64,000 nucleotides of DNA from Frankia alni ACN14a (GCF_000058485.1 NC_008278.1:6256962-6320961), one strand, 5' to 3'; counted from the first letter of the stretch, positions 9,295 to 19,585 are shown. Translations and numbers: made by a program. Notes: generated from the letters alone by a model not told the origin.

Positions 9295-10320
9295 ATGCCA
9301 AGACTGCCCCGCTTCGATCCGCTCTGGCTCGTCATCCCGGCGATCGCGCTGCTGATCGCCGTCGGCTGGCCCAGCAGAGTCCCGATCAACCCGCGAGCGA
9401 GCGGGCCGCCCGCCACCGTCGCCGCACGCGCCGCCGACCCGGACGGCTCACTGCCAGGCAGCGAGCCGGAGACCGGCCTCGGGACCGGTCCGCAGGGCGG
9501 GGCGCTCCCGGACGACCCGATCGCCCAGGCGCTGGCGGTGGCACAAGGACCTGTCGCCGTCACACCCCGAGCGCCCGTCCAGGAGGTGGGGACCACCAAC
9601 CCGCCCCCGCGTCCGATCATGTCGCCTGGCGCGCCCTCCGCCCGAACGGTCCCTTCCGCACCGGCGCCCAGCGCCTCCCTGCCCGGACGCGACGCCGCCT
9701 CCGCACCGGGGCCCGACGAACCCTTCTCCGTCCACCGACCCCCCGAGCCGGGCTCGACCCGGCCCGGGGACGCTCGGCGACCGGCCCTGTCCCCGCCGGT
9801 CGCCAGTCCGCCGGGCGGTGGCGCGCTGGCGCCTCGCCGCGCATCACCGCCCGGCGCTTCGGACCGGCTCGCCGCCACGACGGCGCCCGCGGCCGCAGCG
9901 GGCATTCCGCTTCTGCGGTGGCCGCTGCCGGGTCCGGTGGCGGTGAGCCGAGCCTTCCAACGTCCTGCGACGCCCTTCGGCCCCGGCCATCGTGGCGTCG
10001 ATCTGCGGGCCTCGCCGGCCAGTGCCGTGCTGGCGGCCGCCGCCGGAACGGTGAGCTTTGCGGGTCCCGTAGCGGGACGGGGAGTGGTGACCGTCGACCA
10101 TGGAACGGTCCGGACGACCTACGAACCCCTGCGGCCTACCGTCCGCGTTGGCGCCGTCGTCCAGGCGGGTGATCTGCTCGGCTGGATCACCGACGGCCAC
10201 CCCGGTTGCCCCACGACGACGTGCCTGCACTGGGGGCTGCTACACGGCGTGGAATACCTCGACCCGTTGCGTTCGTTCCGGCGGGTTCCGCCCCGGCTTC
10301 TACCCCTTCGCCCTGGATGA
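9295..10320 (+). CDS. M23-family peptidoglycan endopeptidase, membrane-anchored
   Basis: Predicted cell-wall hydrolase of the LytM/M23 type. The 341-residue product has an N-terminal membrane segment (LWLVIPAIALLIAVGW), a Pro/Ala/Ser-rich linker of about 180 residues, and a C-terminal M23 domain from about residue 210. Zinc-ligand stretches GHRGVDLR and CLHWGLL are present; the first His of the usual HxH is Cys here, as in some actinobacterial relatives, so metal binding should not be taken for granted. GGAGG lies 11 bases before ATG 9295. It converges on xerC with a 21-base gap. Confidence 0.88.
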   Translation: MPRLPRFDPLWLVIPAIALLIAVGWPSRVPINPRASGPPATVAARAADPDGSLPGSEPETGLGTGPQGGALPDDPIAQALAVAQGPVAVTPRAPVQEVGTTNPPPRPIMSPGAPSARTVPSAPAPSASLPGRDAASAPGPDEPFSVHRPPEPGSTRPGDARRPALSPPVASPPGGGALAPRRASPPGASDRLAATTAPAAAAGIPLLRWPLPGPVAVSRAFQRPATPFGPGHRGVDLRASPASAVLAAAAGTVSFAGPVAGRGVVTVDHGTVRTTYEPLRPTVRVGAVVQAGDLLGWITDGHPGCPTTTCLHWGLLHGVEYLDPLRSFRRVPPRLLPLRPG

Positions 10321-10341
10321 CCGACGACAGTCCGCTGCGAG

Positions 10342-11448
10342 TCACGCGCGCGGGTGCGCCTGCTCGAAGGCCGCGCGAAGTCGCTCCGGGGTCACATGCG
10401 TGTAGATCTGTGTGGTGGCGAGACTGGCGTGGCCGAGAAATTCCTGGACAGAGCGCAGATCTGCACCTCCCTCAAGCATGTGCGTCGCCGCCGAGTGGCG
10501 CAGTCCGTGCGGCGTCAGCCCCGGGGGAACGATCCCCAGCTCCACACAACGCGCCAGGACCCGCCGCACCGTGCGTGGATCGAGCCGGCCCCCGAGCTGT
10601 CCCAGCAGCAGAGCCGACCCACTTTGGGGTGCGGCGAGGAGCGGACGGCCCGAGGTCCGCCACGCCCGCAGCGCACCGGCAGCGGGCACTCCGAACGGAA
10701 CACTGCGCTCCCGGCCGCCCTTGCCCAGTACCCGCAGCAGCCGCCGCTCGTCGTCGATGTCCCCGAGGTCCAGGCCGCACAGCTCGGACACCCGTACCCC
10801 GCTGCCATAGAGCAGTTCGAGCACCAGCGCGTCACGCAGGCCGAGGGCCTCTCGCACGGCTGCATCGTCATCGCGGCCTGGTCGTGTACCCGTAAGGTGC
10901 CGTACCTGCGCAGCGGCCTGGTCGCCCGGCGCCTGGCCAGGCCCGGACACGGCGTCCAGGAGCTGACGCGCAGCGACGGCGGTCAGGACCTGTGGCACCT
11001 GCCGGACCGCGCGCGCGCCGACCAGCCTGGCGGCCACGTCGGTTGTCAGGAACCCGCGGCGGGCCGCGTAGGCCGAGAACACCCGGGCGAGCGAGGCCCG
11101 CCGTGCACGTGTCGCCGGAGCGGCACCGGCCGCGCGCATACTGGCCAACCAACTGCGCAGCACCGTCAGATCCAGGTCGGCGAGCTCCGGGCGTCCCTCC
11201 CGCTCCGCGTGCGCCCGCAGACTCGCCAGATCGGCGACGTAGGCACGGACCGTCTCCGGCGACCGGTCAAGCTCCGCGACCAGATGGCGCCGGAAGCCGG
11301 CGATCGCCGCGGCCCAGCCCGCTTCGGCGCCCTCGACCGCCGCCGGCCCCGAAACAGCGCGCGCGCTCGCCGTCCGGGCTCCGTCGGGGGCCGAAACCGC
11401 CGGAACCACCCGGCCGCGCACAGGACCACGCCCGTGGTGCGATGCCAT
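10342..11448 (-). CDS. xerC: Tyrosine recombinase XerC
   Basis: Site-specific recombinase that with XerD resolves chromosome dimers at dif. The 368-residue protein has the N-terminal SAM-like core-binding domain (about 35-130) and a catalytic domain with the full set of residues: Arg in GSGVRVSEL, Lys in LGKGGRERSVPF, HxxR in HGLRHSAATHML, and nucleophile Tyr in LGHASLATTQIYTHV. A roughly 30-residue Ala-rich N-terminal extension precedes the core, and an insert (AAQVRHLTGTRPGRDDD) sits before the catalytic Arg. ATG 11448 was chosen because upstream frame is repeat sequence. It is next to dprA and comM, as in other actinobacteria. Confidence 0.93.
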   Translation of the reverse strand: MASHHGRGPVRGRVVPAVSAPDGARTASARAVSGPAAVEGAEAGWAAAIAGFRRHLVAELDRSPETVRAYVADLASLRAHAEREGRPELADLDLTVLRSWLASMRAAGAAPATRARRASLARVFSAYAARRGFLTTDVAARLVGARAVRQVPQVLTAVAARQLLDAVSGPGQAPGDQAAAQVRHLTGTRPGRDDDAAVREALGLRDALVLELLYGSGVRVSELCGLDLGDIDDERRLLRVLGKGGRERSVPFGVPAAGALRAWRTSGRPLLAAPQSGSALLLGQLGGRLDPRTVRRVLARCVELGIVPPGLTPHGLRHSAATHMLEGGADLRSVQEFLGHASLATTQIYTHVTPERLRAAFEQAHPRA

Positions 11449-11542
11449 GCGATGACCGTCTCCGGACCTGGTCGCCGCGTCAAGACCCGCTGACAGCGGA
11501 CGTTGTGTCGCGTGGCGTCGCGTGCATGCGACGGATTCGGCT

Positions 11543-11569
11543 CGGCGGCATCGGCGGCATCGGCGGCAG
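11543..11569. repeat. 9-bp tandem repeat upstream of xerC
   Basis: Three copies of CGGCGGCAT/G in a row. It lies in the 239-base space between xerC and dprA, just upstream of the chosen xerC start. Confidence 0.7.
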
Positions 11570-11687
11570 CGTCGGCAGCGCGTCGGCTCCGCGGCACCGG
11601 CGCGACCGCGTCGGCTCAACCGCACCGGCCAATGATCATCGAAGAGAGACCCCGCCGGATCGGACAGCATCCGGACGGGGTCTTCGC

Positions 11688-13007
11688 TCAGCTTCGGCGA
11701 GATCGGGACCGGGCGTTGGACGGCGCCCGGCCCAGCGAGGTCAGTCGGTACCCAGTAGGGACGCTCTCGACCAGCCCCTCCACGGTCAGCGGCCCCAGCA
11801 TGGCCAGCACCTCCTCCGGGCGCAGCCCAGTCCGCTGGGACAACACCGACACGCCGACCGCCGCGCGGGAAGGCATGGCGTCGAGCAGGCCACGCACCAT
11901 CGCTGACAGTTCGTCGCGAGGCCCGGCGGCTGTCGGTGGGCGCTCAGCGAACCTGCCTACGGCCGCGATCTCCTCGCTGATGTCCTCGGCCCCGGTGACC
12001 AGCACGGTCTGCTCCCGGAAGTCACGGAGCAGCCGGTGGCACCCGGCGCTCATCGCGCTGGTGACGGGGCCGGGTACGGCCATCACCTGGCGGCCGAGGC
12101 GACGGGCGTGGGCGACGGTGTTGAGGGCCCCGCTACGCAGGCCCGCCTCGACCAGTACGGTCCCTCGGCACAACGCGGCGATCACCCGATTCCGGGTCAG
12201 GAAGCGCCGGCGGAAGGGCGGGGTCCCAGGCGCGACCTCGCTGACGACGGCTCCCGTGCGACCGATCTCGGCCAGCAACTCCACATGGGCGGCCGGATAG
12301 GGTACGTCGACGCCGCCGGCGAGGACGGCGACGGTCGGTCCGGCCGCGGCCAGCGCGCCGCGGTGTGCTGCCGCGTCGATCCCGAACGCCGCCCCCGACA
12401 CGATCGCCCAGCCCTGCTCCGCCATCGCGAAAGCTATCTCGCCGGCGAGATGCAGTCCGTAGCTCGTCGCGGCCCGGCAACCCACCAGGGCGACCGCCCT
12501 TGATGCGAGTTCACGCAGGTCTCCGGGGCCGCGCACCCACAGGCACAGGGGCGCGCCGATCGCGGAGCCGTCGCCCTCGTCGCGCAGGCGATCCAGCGCG
12601 TCGAGCTCGATCGGCCATTCAGGATCCTGCGGGCATACCAGCCGGGCACCGACCCGGGACGCGGCGTCCAGGTCGCGGAGGGGATCCACGCCGGGATGCG
12701 CCGACCGCACCTCGGCCCACACCCGGGCGGCACCTCGCCGCCCCACCTCGACGGCCACGCGCTGATGTTCGGGTCCGAACACCCGGGTCAGAGCGATCCG
12801 GCCGAGGCGATCCGCGTCCGTCTCCACCGTGCCAGCGGGCACCGCCGGCAGCGGGGTGACGCCATCGGTCGGCTCCCCGCCGTCCTGCTCGGGCGACGGA
12901 GCTCCGAAATCGGCCCCACGCGCCGGCGACCGCAGCGGGGCCGCCCCGGGTGCGGGCCGGCCGGTCCCGGGCTCGGGCAGCTCGGAGGGCATGCCGGACG
13001 CGCTCAT
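11688..13007 (-). CDS. dprA: DNA-processing protein DprA
   Basis: Single-strand DNA-binding protein that loads RecA on incoming DNA in transformation. The 439-residue product has an N-terminal SAM-like part, the Rossmann core with GCRAATSYG, SGAAFGIDAAAH and GGVDVPYP, and a C-terminal winged-helix domain (SQRTGLRPEEVLAMLGPLTVEGLV). ATG 13007 overlaps the comM stop as ATGA, implying translational coupling; an ATG at 13016 is also possible. The comM-dprA pairing is common, but competence itself is not shown here. Confidence 0.95.
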   Translation of the reverse strand: MSASGMPSELPEPGTGRPAPGAAPLRSPARGADFGAPSPEQDGGEPTDGVTPLPAVPAGTVETDADRLGRIALTRVFGPEHQRVAVEVGRRGAARVWAEVRSAHPGVDPLRDLDAASRVGARLVCPQDPEWPIELDALDRLRDEGDGSAIGAPLCLWVRGPGDLRELASRAVALVGCRAATSYGLHLAGEIAFAMAEQGWAIVSGAAFGIDAAAHRGALAAAGPTVAVLAGGVDVPYPAAHVELLAEIGRTGAVVSEVAPGTPPFRRRFLTRNRVIAALCRGTVLVEAGLRSGALNTVAHARRLGRQVMAVPGPVTSAMSAGCHRLLRDFREQTVLVTGAEDISEEIAAVGRFAERPPTAAGPRDELSAMVRGLLDAMPSRAAVGVSVLSQRTGLRPEEVLAMLGPLTVEGLVESVPTGYRLTSLGRAPSNARSRSRRS

Positions 13008-14542
13008 GCCGCCCATCCGGGCAACCTCAGGTCCAGCGCGGCACCGAACTGTTCCGGTCCGGGCGATGGTCGCCCGGCGAGGTCGGCGAAGGTCCAGGCC
13101 AGGCGGTGGACACGGTCAAGGCCACGGGCGGTGAGCAGGCCTGCGTCGAAAGCCCGCTCGGCCACCGCGGTGACCTTCGTGGGTAGCGGCCAGAGCCGAC
13201 GCAACGCCGGACCGGGCACCTCCGCGTTGACCCGCCATGGGGTACCCGCCAGCCGGGCGCCGGCACGTTCCCTGGCTCCCGCCACCCGGGTGGCGACCTG
13301 CGTCGAGGTCGCCGAGCGGCCCACATCTGCCCTGAGCTCGGCCCGGCTCGGCGCGCTCAGGGCGACCTGGATGTCGATCCGGTCCAGCAACGGGCCGGAG
13401 AGTCGGGCGAGGTAGCGCCGACGCACCAGGCTCGGGCACTCACAACCCGTCCCTCGCGGCCCCCGGGCCTTCGCGCAGGGGCACGGATTTGCGGCGAGGA
13501 CGAGCTGGAACCGCGCCGGAAAGCGGGCTGTCGCCCGAGCTCTGGCCACCTCGATCGTGCCACTCTCCAGCGGCTGGCGCAGCGCGTCGAGACTCTGCCG
13601 ATTGAACTCGGGGGCTTCGTCGAGGAAAAGAATTCCGCGATGGGCCTGGCTGGCCAGCCCCGGGCGGATGACCGCCGAGCCCGACCCGATCAACGCCGCC
13701 GGGGTCGCGCTGTGATGCGGGCTGCGGTAAGGCGGGCGGGTGACGAGAGGAGCGTTGGACGGTAGCAGGCCGGCCACCGAGTGCACGGCCGTCACCTCCA
13801 GCGAGGCGTCGGTGTCCAGCATGGGCAGCAGGCCGGGCAGCCGATCGGCCAACATCGTCTTCCCGCTGCCGGGCGGCCCCTGCATGAACAGGTGATGCCC
13901 GCCCGCCGCAGCGACCTCGACGGCAAGCCGACCCCGGGTCTGGCCGGCCACGTCCGCCAGGTCCAGGCCCGGCACTTCGGCCGGGGTGGGCGCGGTGGGC
14001 GGCGGCGCCGTCACCTCCGGCGCCGCAGCTTCCCCACGCAGGACCGACAGCACGCCGGCCAGATCGATGGCCGGTTCGACACGGGCGCCGGGCACCAGCG
14101 CCGCCTCGGCCGCATTGGCCGCCGGGACCACCACGCGATCGACACCCGCAGCTGCCGCCTTGAGCACCGCCGGCAGCACTCCCCTCACCGCGCGCACACG
14201 ACCGTCCAACGCCAGCTCGCCGATGAACACCCGACGCAGCAGGGACTCGGGCGGAACCACCGCGGCAGCGCTGAGCACCGCAACCGCCATCGCCAGGTCG
14301 AAGCCGCTGCCCGCCTTCGGCAGGGTGGCGGGAAACAGGCCGAGGGTGATCCGCCTGTCCGGCCACTTGTGGCCGGAGTTGACCACCGCGGCGCGGATCC
14401 GGTCGCGCGACTCGTGCAGGGCAGTGTCGGGCAGGCCGATAAGAGTCAGCCGCGGCAGGCCGTCGGCCAGATCCGCCTCAACCTCGACCAGATGTCCCTC
14501 GACCCCGAGGACCGCGACCGCCCGGGCTCGGGCGAGCGCCAT
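13004..14542 (-). CDS. comM: YifB/ComM-family Mg-chelatase-like AAA ATPase
   Basis: Hexameric AAA+ ATPase; ComM promotes branch migration during natural transformation. The 512-residue protein has an N-terminal Lon-like fold with LIGLPDTALHESRDRIRAA, Walker A GPPGSGKTMLA, Walker B GILFLDEAPEFNRQ, a Cys cluster (NPCPCAKARG, GCECP) and the C-terminal Mg-chelatase domain. Length is normal. Its ATG shares one base with the yraN stop (TGATG) and its stop overlaps dprA, so yraN-comM-dprA is a coupled operon. Confidence 0.95.
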   Translation of the reverse strand: MALARARAVAVLGVEGHLVEVEADLADGLPRLTLIGLPDTALHESRDRIRAAVVNSGHKWPDRRITLGLFPATLPKAGSGFDLAMAVAVLSAAAVVPPESLLRRVFIGELALDGRVRAVRGVLPAVLKAAAAGVDRVVVPAANAAEAALVPGARVEPAIDLAGVLSVLRGEAAAPEVTAPPPTAPTPAEVPGLDLADVAGQTRGRLAVEVAAAGGHHLFMQGPPGSGKTMLADRLPGLLPMLDTDASLEVTAVHSVAGLLPSNAPLVTRPPYRSPHHSATPAALIGSGSAVIRPGLASQAHRGILFLDEAPEFNRQSLDALRQPLESGTIEVARARATARFPARFQLVLAANPCPCAKARGPRGTGCECPSLVRRRYLARLSGPLLDRIDIQVALSAPSRAELRADVGRSATSTQVATRVAGARERAGARLAGTPWRVNAEVPGPALRRLWPLPTKVTAVAERAFDAGLLTARGLDRVHRLAWTFADLAGRPSPGPEQFGAALDLRLPGWAA

Positions 14543-14904
14543 CAGAACGCACCCCGAAGATGCTCGACGCGCACCGGGCCGACCGGCGGCCGCGACACCA
14601 ACACCACGTCGAAACGCACGGAAGAGGGCGCGTGCGGGTGCTCCGCGAGCCAGCGGGCGGCCAACCGGCGGATCCGAGCCGCCTTCCGACCGACCACCGC
14701 TTCCGCGGCGGACCCAAAGCGCGTCCCGGATCGGGTCTTGACCTCGCAGAACACCAGATCTGCGCCGTCCCGGAGCACGAGATCGAGCTCGCCTTCCCGG
14801 CAGCGCCAGTTACGGTCGAGGATCGCCGCGCCCCCTGCCGCCAGATGCCGGGACGCGACCTCCTCTCCGAACCGACCCAGTGCGTCCTTCGCGCGCATCG
14901 CCAC
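14542..14904 (-). CDS. yraN: YraN/UPF0102-family endonuclease-like protein
   Basis: 120-residue protein with the Holliday-junction-resolvase-like nuclease fold of UPF0102. Motifs are GEEVASRHL, ILDRNWRCREGELDLV and FCEVKTRSG, which hold the E-D-ExK residues of the fold. Function in the family is not settled. It is the first gene of the yraN-comM-dprA operon. Confidence 0.93.
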   Translation of the reverse strand: MAMRAKDALGRFGEEVASRHLAAGGAAILDRNWRCREGELDLVLRDGADLVFCEVKTRSGTRFGSAAEAVVGRKAARIRRLAARWLAEHPHAPSSVRFDVVLVSRPPVGPVRVEHLRGAF

Positions 14905-14978
14905 GCTCCCGTCCGCCGGGGGACGTGCGCCCGCCGGCCTGCTTCAGCGTCGGCGCTGCGGGCGGAAACAACCAGGGG

Positions 14979-15014
14979 TCTTGATCAAGATGTGGATGAC
15001 GGACTTTGTCCACA
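14979..15014. promoter_or_regulatory. 12-bp palindrome followed by convergent DnaA-like boxes
   Basis: The perfect palindrome TCTTGATCAAGA (14979-14990) is joined directly to TGTGGATGA (14991-14999; TCATCCACA on the minus strand, one base off a DnaA box) and TTGTCCACA (15006-15014), the actinobacterial DnaA consensus. Together these make a 36-base symmetric site 75 bases before yraN, in the yraN/DUF2469 intergenic region. It could bind DnaA or a dimeric regulator. Confidence 0.45.
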
Positions 15015-15195
15015 GGTAGCGCGCAAACAGACGGGTCCGGTCGGGCACAGGCCAGGGGACCCCGGCGGAGGTGGGCGGCCGATGAACGAAGCGCCCCGGC
15101 CGGAGCGCCGCCTACGTAGTCACCAGGGCGAGGGCGGAGTCGAGGCAGAGCCGGCTGGCAGCATCACAGAGGGCCTGCGACCCACGAGCGGAGCG

Positions 15196-15492
15196 TCAGA
15201 GCTCGGCCTTGGTCAGCTCCTCCACATTGATGTCCTTGAAAGTGACGACCCGGACATTCTTCACGAAGCGCGCAGGCCGGAACATGTCCCACACCCAGGC
15301 ATCCCGGAGGGTCAACTCGAAGAAGACCTCACCGTCCGTACTGTTCCTGACCTCGATCTGATAGTCGTTGGCGAGGTAGAACCGGCGTTCGGTCTCGATG
15401 ACGTACGAGAACAGCCCCACCACGTCGCGATACTCGCGGTAGAGCTGAAGCTCCATCTCGGTCTCGTACTTCTCGAGATCTTCCGCGCTCAT
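15196..15492 (-). CDS. DUF2469 family protein
   Basis: 98-residue acidic protein of a family restricted to actinobacteria, function unknown. Landmarks are [36 protein letters not shown] and [14 protein letters not shown]. Its ATG overlaps the rnhB stop by four bases (ATGA), so it is translated with rnhB. The lepB-rnhB-DUF2469 order is conserved in actinobacteria. Confidence 0.95.
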   Translation of the reverse strand: MSAEDLEKYETEMELQLYREYRDVVGLFSYVIETERRFYLANDYQIEVRNSTDGEVFFELTLRDAWVWDMFRPARFVKNVRVVTFKDINVEELTKAEL

Positions 15493-16214
15493 GCGGTCTC
15501 CGTGACGCCGTGCAGGCTGGTCGCAAGCACTCTGTCCTCCAGCCGCAATGATCGGGCTTCCCTCGTCGGCACCGCATGCGCGGCCACGTTGACGTACGAC
15601 TTCCGATGCTCGTCACACGGTCCGTACCGCGCCAGCGCCGCCGCGTGGGCCGCGGTGACGTATCCCTTGTGCTGCGCGAAATCGTACTCGGCATAGCGCG
15701 TGTGCAACGCACGCATGATCCGGTCCCTCGTCACCTTCGCCACGATCGAGGCCGCCGCGATGCAGGCGGCAACCCGATCCCCCTTCACGACCGCCAACGA
15801 CTCCGTACCGAAGCCGGCGACCGCGAACCCGTCCGTGAGCACGTAGCCCGGCCGATGTCCCAACCGCGCGACAGCACGTCGCATGCCGGTGATGTTGGCC
15901 ACGTGTACTCCGGTCCGGTCGATCTCCGCTGCCGGGATCACCACCGCGGACCAGTCCGCGGCCGCTCGCAGGACCTCGTCGAAGAGTCCTTCTCGGACCT
16001 GCTCGGTTAGCAGCTTGGAGTCGGCCAGCCGGGGCGACAGCCGGCGCCTGCCATCAGGACCGAGCACCACAGCGGCCACAACCAGAGGACCGGCGCAGGC
16101 ACCACGACCGGCCTCGTCGACGCCGGCGACCGGGCCGAGCCCACAACGCACCAACGCCCGTTCGTAACCGAACAGGCCGGCGTCGCGCCGGATCACGACC
16201 CCACGCGGCCTCAT
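15489..16214 (-). CDS. rnhB: Ribonuclease HII
   Basis: Removes misincorporated ribonucleotides and RNA in RNA-DNA hybrids. The 241-residue product has [20 protein letters not shown] with the first catalytic Asp-Glu pair, a KLLTEQVRE region, YVLTDGF with a further Asp, and [21 protein letters not shown]. Length is normal. The start overlaps the lepB stop by four bases and its stop overlaps DUF2469. Confidence 0.96.
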   Translation of the reverse strand: MRPRGVVIRRDAGLFGYERALVRCGLGPVAGVDEAGRGACAGPLVVAAVVLGPDGRRRLSPRLADSKLLTEQVREGLFDEVLRAAADWSAVVIPAAEIDRTGVHVANITGMRRAVARLGHRPGYVLTDGFAVAGFGTESLAVVKGDRVAACIAAASIVAKVTRDRIMRALHTRYAEYDFAQHKGYVTAAHAAALARYGPCDEHRKSYVNVAAHAVPTREARSLRLEDRVLATSLHGVTETA

Positions 16215-17455
16215 GGGGATCCGGGCCGCGGCGGGACCGGACTCCCTGCCATGGCGGGCGGCCGGTGGCGGCGCCGGGCCCGCCAGGCCGGCGGGGCCAG
16301 CGCGACGATCGCCACCAGGGACGTGTCGTCTGTCGCCGGCAGGCCCGGCCTGGGCTGGGCCGCCCCCGCACCGGATGCCGCCGACGCCCCGGGTGCGGTG
16401 GGCGCCGGCGTCGCGCGAGGAGCAACCGACGCGTCGGGGATCCCGCTGAAGGTGCCCGGTACGCCGAGAAACCCGAGCCGACTCAGCGGCCAGACCCGGA
16501 CGAAGGCACGCCCCACCACCTTGTCCTTGGGGATCGGTCCGTTCTGGCGGGCATCGGACGACGCCCCCCGATGATCTCCCATCACCCAGAGATAGCCAGC
16601 AGGTACCTTCACCGGGCCGAAACGCTGGTAGTCGTTCTGATACACGTATGGCTCGTCCAGCGGGTGGCCGTTCACCGTCACGCGGCCCTCCGCATCACAG
16701 CACGCAACCGTGTCGCCGCCGACCCCAATGACCCTCTTGATGAAATCGGTTTCGCTTGGGGCCCCGAGGCCGAGCAGGTTCTGTGCACCGCGGACGAACT
16801 TGCTGACGACATTGGTGGGCTTGGGAACGATCGACTCCTGATGGTCGAAACCCGTTCCCTTGCCGTTGAAGACGACGATCTCGCCCCGATGCACGTCACG
16901 AAAGTGATAAACGACCTTGTTGACCAGCACACGGTCGTCGACCAGCAGGGTGCGTTCCATCGACTCCGACGGGATCCAGAAGGCCTGGACCAGCAGGGCC
17001 TTGATGAGCAGCGCCAGCAGAAACGCGACCAGAACGAGCACGGGCAGCTCGCGCAGGAAGGAGCCCCGGCCCCGGACACCCGATCCGGGTCGACCGACTC
17101 GGCGACCACTCCCCGGTTCGTCCGCGCCTGGGGCCGGCTCTCCGCCCGCGCCGTCGAGCGCGGCCGGGCCGCCGACGTCCTCACGGGCCTCTGCGGGGTC
17201 AACAGTCCGGTCGGACCGTTCGTCGGCGGATTCACTCCGCAGAGGTGAAACCCGCGGTGACCCCTCGGAGGCGGGGCCGACCCGTCGTGGATCATCGACG
17301 GGCCGGCTGCCACCTGCGTCTCCCGGCGGACGATGCCCACCCGGACTGGATGCGTTCACTCCGCCACCTCGCTGGATCGACCGTCTGACCTCATCGGACC
17401 GGTCGACGTGCCACCAGCCGCCCCATGCGACGTCGTTGCGGACCGTGCCGCCCAT
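16211..17455 (-). CDS. lepB: Type I signal peptidase
   Basis: Membrane serine protease that removes signal peptides from secreted proteins. The 414-residue product has a long charged cytoplasmic N-terminus (about 130 residues), one membrane segment ([20 protein letters not shown]), the catalytic Ser in [10 protein letters not shown], the catalytic Lys in [12 protein letters not shown], and box [19 protein letters not shown]-terminal Ala/Pro-rich tail of about 80 residues after the catalytic fold is unusual. The start of the long N-terminus is uncertain. It is coupled to rnhB. Confidence 0.93.
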   Translation of the reverse strand: MGGTVRNDVAWGGWWHVDRSDEVRRSIQRGGGVNASSPGGHRPPGDAGGSRPVDDPRRVGPASEGSPRVSPLRSESADERSDRTVDPAEAREDVGGPAALDGAGGEPAPGADEPGSGRRVGRPGSGVRGRGSFLRELPVLVLVAFLLALLIKALLVQAFWIPSESMERTLLVDDRVLVNKVVYHFRDVHRGEIVVFNGKGTGFDHQESIVPKPTNVVSKFVRGAQNLLGLGAPSETDFIKRVIGVGGDTVACCDAEGRVTVNGHPLDEPYVYQNDYQRFGPVKVPAGYLWVMGDHRGASSDARQNGPIPKDKVVGRAFVRVWPLSRLGFLGVPGTFSGIPDASVAPRATPAPTAPGASAASGAGAAQPRPGLPATDDTSLVAIVALAPPAWRARRRHRPPAMAGSPVPPRPGSP

Positions 17456-17544
17456 CTTCGTCCAAGAAGGGGGTCAACACGCGCACGGAGTACCGGCAAG
17501 TCGCCGACAATCGGCCCGGGCGGGGCACTGAGTGACTGAGGACG

Positions 17545-17901
17545 TCAGCGCGAGATCGGGTCCCGCTTCTCCTTGATCTTGGCGGCCTTACCGCGGAGCT
17601 GACGCAGGTAGTACAGCTTCGCCCGACGAACGTCACCGCGGGTCACGATCTCGATCTTGGACACGATCGGGCTGTGCAGCGGGAAGGTGCGCTCGACGCC
17701 GACGCCGAAGCTCACCTTCCGGACGGTGAAGGTCTCCCGCACTCCGCCACCCTGGCGACGGATGACAGCACCCTGGAAGACCTGGATGCGCTGACGGTTT
17801 CCTTCGACGACCCGCACGTGGACCTTGAGGGTGTCGCCCGGCCAGAACTCGGGCACGTCGGTCCTCAGCGACTCGGCGTCGAGGCTGTCCAGGGTGTGCA
17901 T
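17545..17901 (-). CDS. rplS: 50S ribosomal protein L19
   Basis: 118-residue ribosomal protein at the subunit interface. Recognised by [53 protein letters not shown] and the [17 protein letters not shown] end. ATG 17901 is preceded by AGGAAG; the frame continues upstream but is not coding. Last gene of the rpsP-khpA-rimM-trmD-rplS group, before lepB. Confidence 0.98.
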   Translation of the reverse strand: MHTLDSLDAESLRTDVPEFWPGDTLKVHVRVVEGNRQRIQVFQGAVIRRQGGGVRETFTVRKVSFGVGVERTFPLHSPIVSKIEIVTRGDVRRAKLYYLRQLRGKAAKIKEKRDPISR

Positions 17902-18164
17902 GGCAGTCGCTTCCTGAAGAGGTTGAGAGTGGATCGTCCGCGCCCTCGGCCCACGACCGCGGCGAACAACCCATGGCCGAGCCCGACCCGGACCCGTGCG
18001 TCGACAGGTTCCACCACGGAGACGTCCCGCAGGGATCATTCGACCTGAGGCCACCCGAGCCGGTCACGAACCGGCGGACACTGCATTGTACTGTGCCACA
18101 CGCGCGGGCGACTCCGACCACGCACCCCAGGGCGGCCACCCGCCCCGGCCGTCGGCCGAGCCTG

Positions 18165-18959
18165 TCAGGCCCGAGAATCACGATGCCACGGCGGTCTGCG
18201 CTGACCGCCAGGCGTGGCGGCCTGTTGGACTTCGGCCGCGACGGCGTCGAGAACGGCACGGTCTGCGTCGGACAACTCGGCCTGCGCCACCAGATCAGGC
18301 CGCCGCGCCACGGTACGGCGAAGCGCTTGCGCCCGCCGCCACCGGGCCACCGCCGCGTGGTCCCCGGATCGCAGGACCGCCGGTACCTCGACGCCCCGCC
18401 AGACCTGCGGACGCGTGTACGCCGGGGCCTCAAGCAGACCGTCGGAAAACGAGTCGTCGGCCGCCGACGCGCTGTTGCCAAGCACCCCCGGCAGGAGACG
18501 GGCTACCGCCTCGAGGATGACCAATGTGGCGACCTCGCCGCCGGCCAGCACGTAATCACCGATCGAGATCTCGTCATCCGCCCAGGTTTCGATCACCCTG
18601 GCGTCGATACCCTCGTAACGACCACAGCAGAAGACCAGCCACGGCTCCTGCGCGAGCTCCTCGGCGTGACGCTGCGAGAACGGCCGGCCCGCCGGGGTCG
18701 GCACCACGACACGCGGGCGGCGCGCCGGGTCCGATGCCGCGATCTCCGACAGCGCCGCGTCCCACGGCTCGGGGCGCATCACCATTCCCGGGCCACCGCC
18801 GTAGGGGGCGTCATCGACCGTCCTGTGCACGTCACTGGTCCACGCGCGCAGGTCGTGGGTACGGACCTCGAGGGTGCCACGTTCCTGGGCCCGGCCCACC
18901 AGGGACAGGCGCAACGGCTCCAGGTAGGCAGGAAAGATCGTCACGACGTCGGCGCGCAT
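18165..18959 (-). CDS. trmD: tRNA (guanine37-N1)-methyltransferase
   Basis: SPOUT-class methyltransferase that makes m1G37 in tRNAs and prevents frameshifting. The 264-residue protein shows [33 protein letters not shown] and the knot loop [13 protein letters not shown], then the C-terminal substrate-binding part ([20 protein letters not shown]). It follows rimM by 83 bases. Confidence 0.97.
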   Translation of the reverse strand: MRADVVTIFPAYLEPLRLSLVGRAQERGTLEVRTHDLRAWTSDVHRTVDDAPYGGGPGMVMRPEPWDAALSEIAASDPARRPRVVVPTPAGRPFSQRHAEELAQEPWLVFCCGRYEGIDARVIETWADDEISIGDYVLAGGEVATLVILEAVARLLPGVLGNSASAADDSFSDGLLEAPAYTRPQVWRGVEVPAVLRSGDHAAVARWRRAQALRRTVARRPDLVAQAELSDADRAVLDAVAAEVQQAATPGGQRRPPWHRDSRA

Positions 18960-18986
18960 CGGCAGCTCCCGGAGCGTCGGGGTCGG

Positions 18987-19016
18987 CCCCGAACCGGGGG
19001 CGCCCGCAGTGGCGGG
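18987..19016 (-). terminator. Small hairpins between rimM and trmD
   Basis: Two short inverted repeats lie side by side: CCCC/GGGG (18987-18999) and the palindromic GCCCGCAGTGGCGGG (19002-19016), whose CCCGC and GCGGG pair. The latter 15-mer recurs exactly at 34062-34076. They may act as a weak terminator or an RNA-processing site. Confidence 0.3.
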
Positions 19017-19042
19017 TCGTCGCCGGCCGGTCCGGAGCGGAA

Positions 19043-19585
19043 TCAGTCGAGATCGAGCAGACCGGGCGGTGGGTCGACGACGATCCGACCCGCCGCCGGA
19101 TCCACGGTCGGGACGATTTCCCGCACAAACGGAACGAGATGCTCGCCCCCGCCCGGACGCCCGACAGCGAGCAGGTCGCCCGCCGGCGCATGGATGACAT
19201 CCGTCACCCGCCCCAGCGTGGCACCGGCAGTCGTGACCGCTTCCAGGCCGACGAGGTCACGGTCCCACCAGATGTCGCCGCCTTCACCCTCGGCGTCCTC
19301 GTCGTCGTCCACCGGTGGTCCGGCCTCGGCGGAGTCGATGGTCAGCAGAACGTCGCGGAGAGCCTCCGCGGCGCCACGATCCTCGACTCCCTGGAAGCGG
19401 AGAAGCAGACGGCCCGAATGCCAGCGGGCCTCGGCGACCGTGAGGGGGGCACCGCCGCCCTCACGCCCGAGCACCGCACCCAGCGCGAACCGGCGCTGCG
19501 GCAGATCCGTCCGCACCTCGATCGTGACGTCGCCCCGAACACCATGCGGTCGGCCGATCCGGCCGACGACGATCGGCTCAGTCAC
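19043..19585 (-). CDS. rimM: 16S rRNA processing protein RimM
   Basis: Assists maturation of the 30S head, with S19. The 180-residue protein has the N-terminal barrel [18 protein letters not shown] and the C-terminal PRC-barrel with [17 protein letters not shown] and [14 protein letters not shown]. An acidic insert ([15 protein letters not shown]) lies between the domains. GTG start at 19585. It is preceded by khpA with a 47-base gap. Confidence 0.95.
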   Translation of the reverse strand: MTEPIVVGRIGRPHGVRGDVTIEVRTDLPQRRFALGAVLGREGGGAPLTVAEARWHSGRLLLRFQGVEDRGAAEALRDVLLTIDSAEAGPPVDDDEDAEGEGGDIWWDRDLVGLEAVTTAGATLGRVTDVIHAPAGDLLAVGRPGGGEHLVPFVREIVPTVDPAAGRIVVDPPPGLLDLD

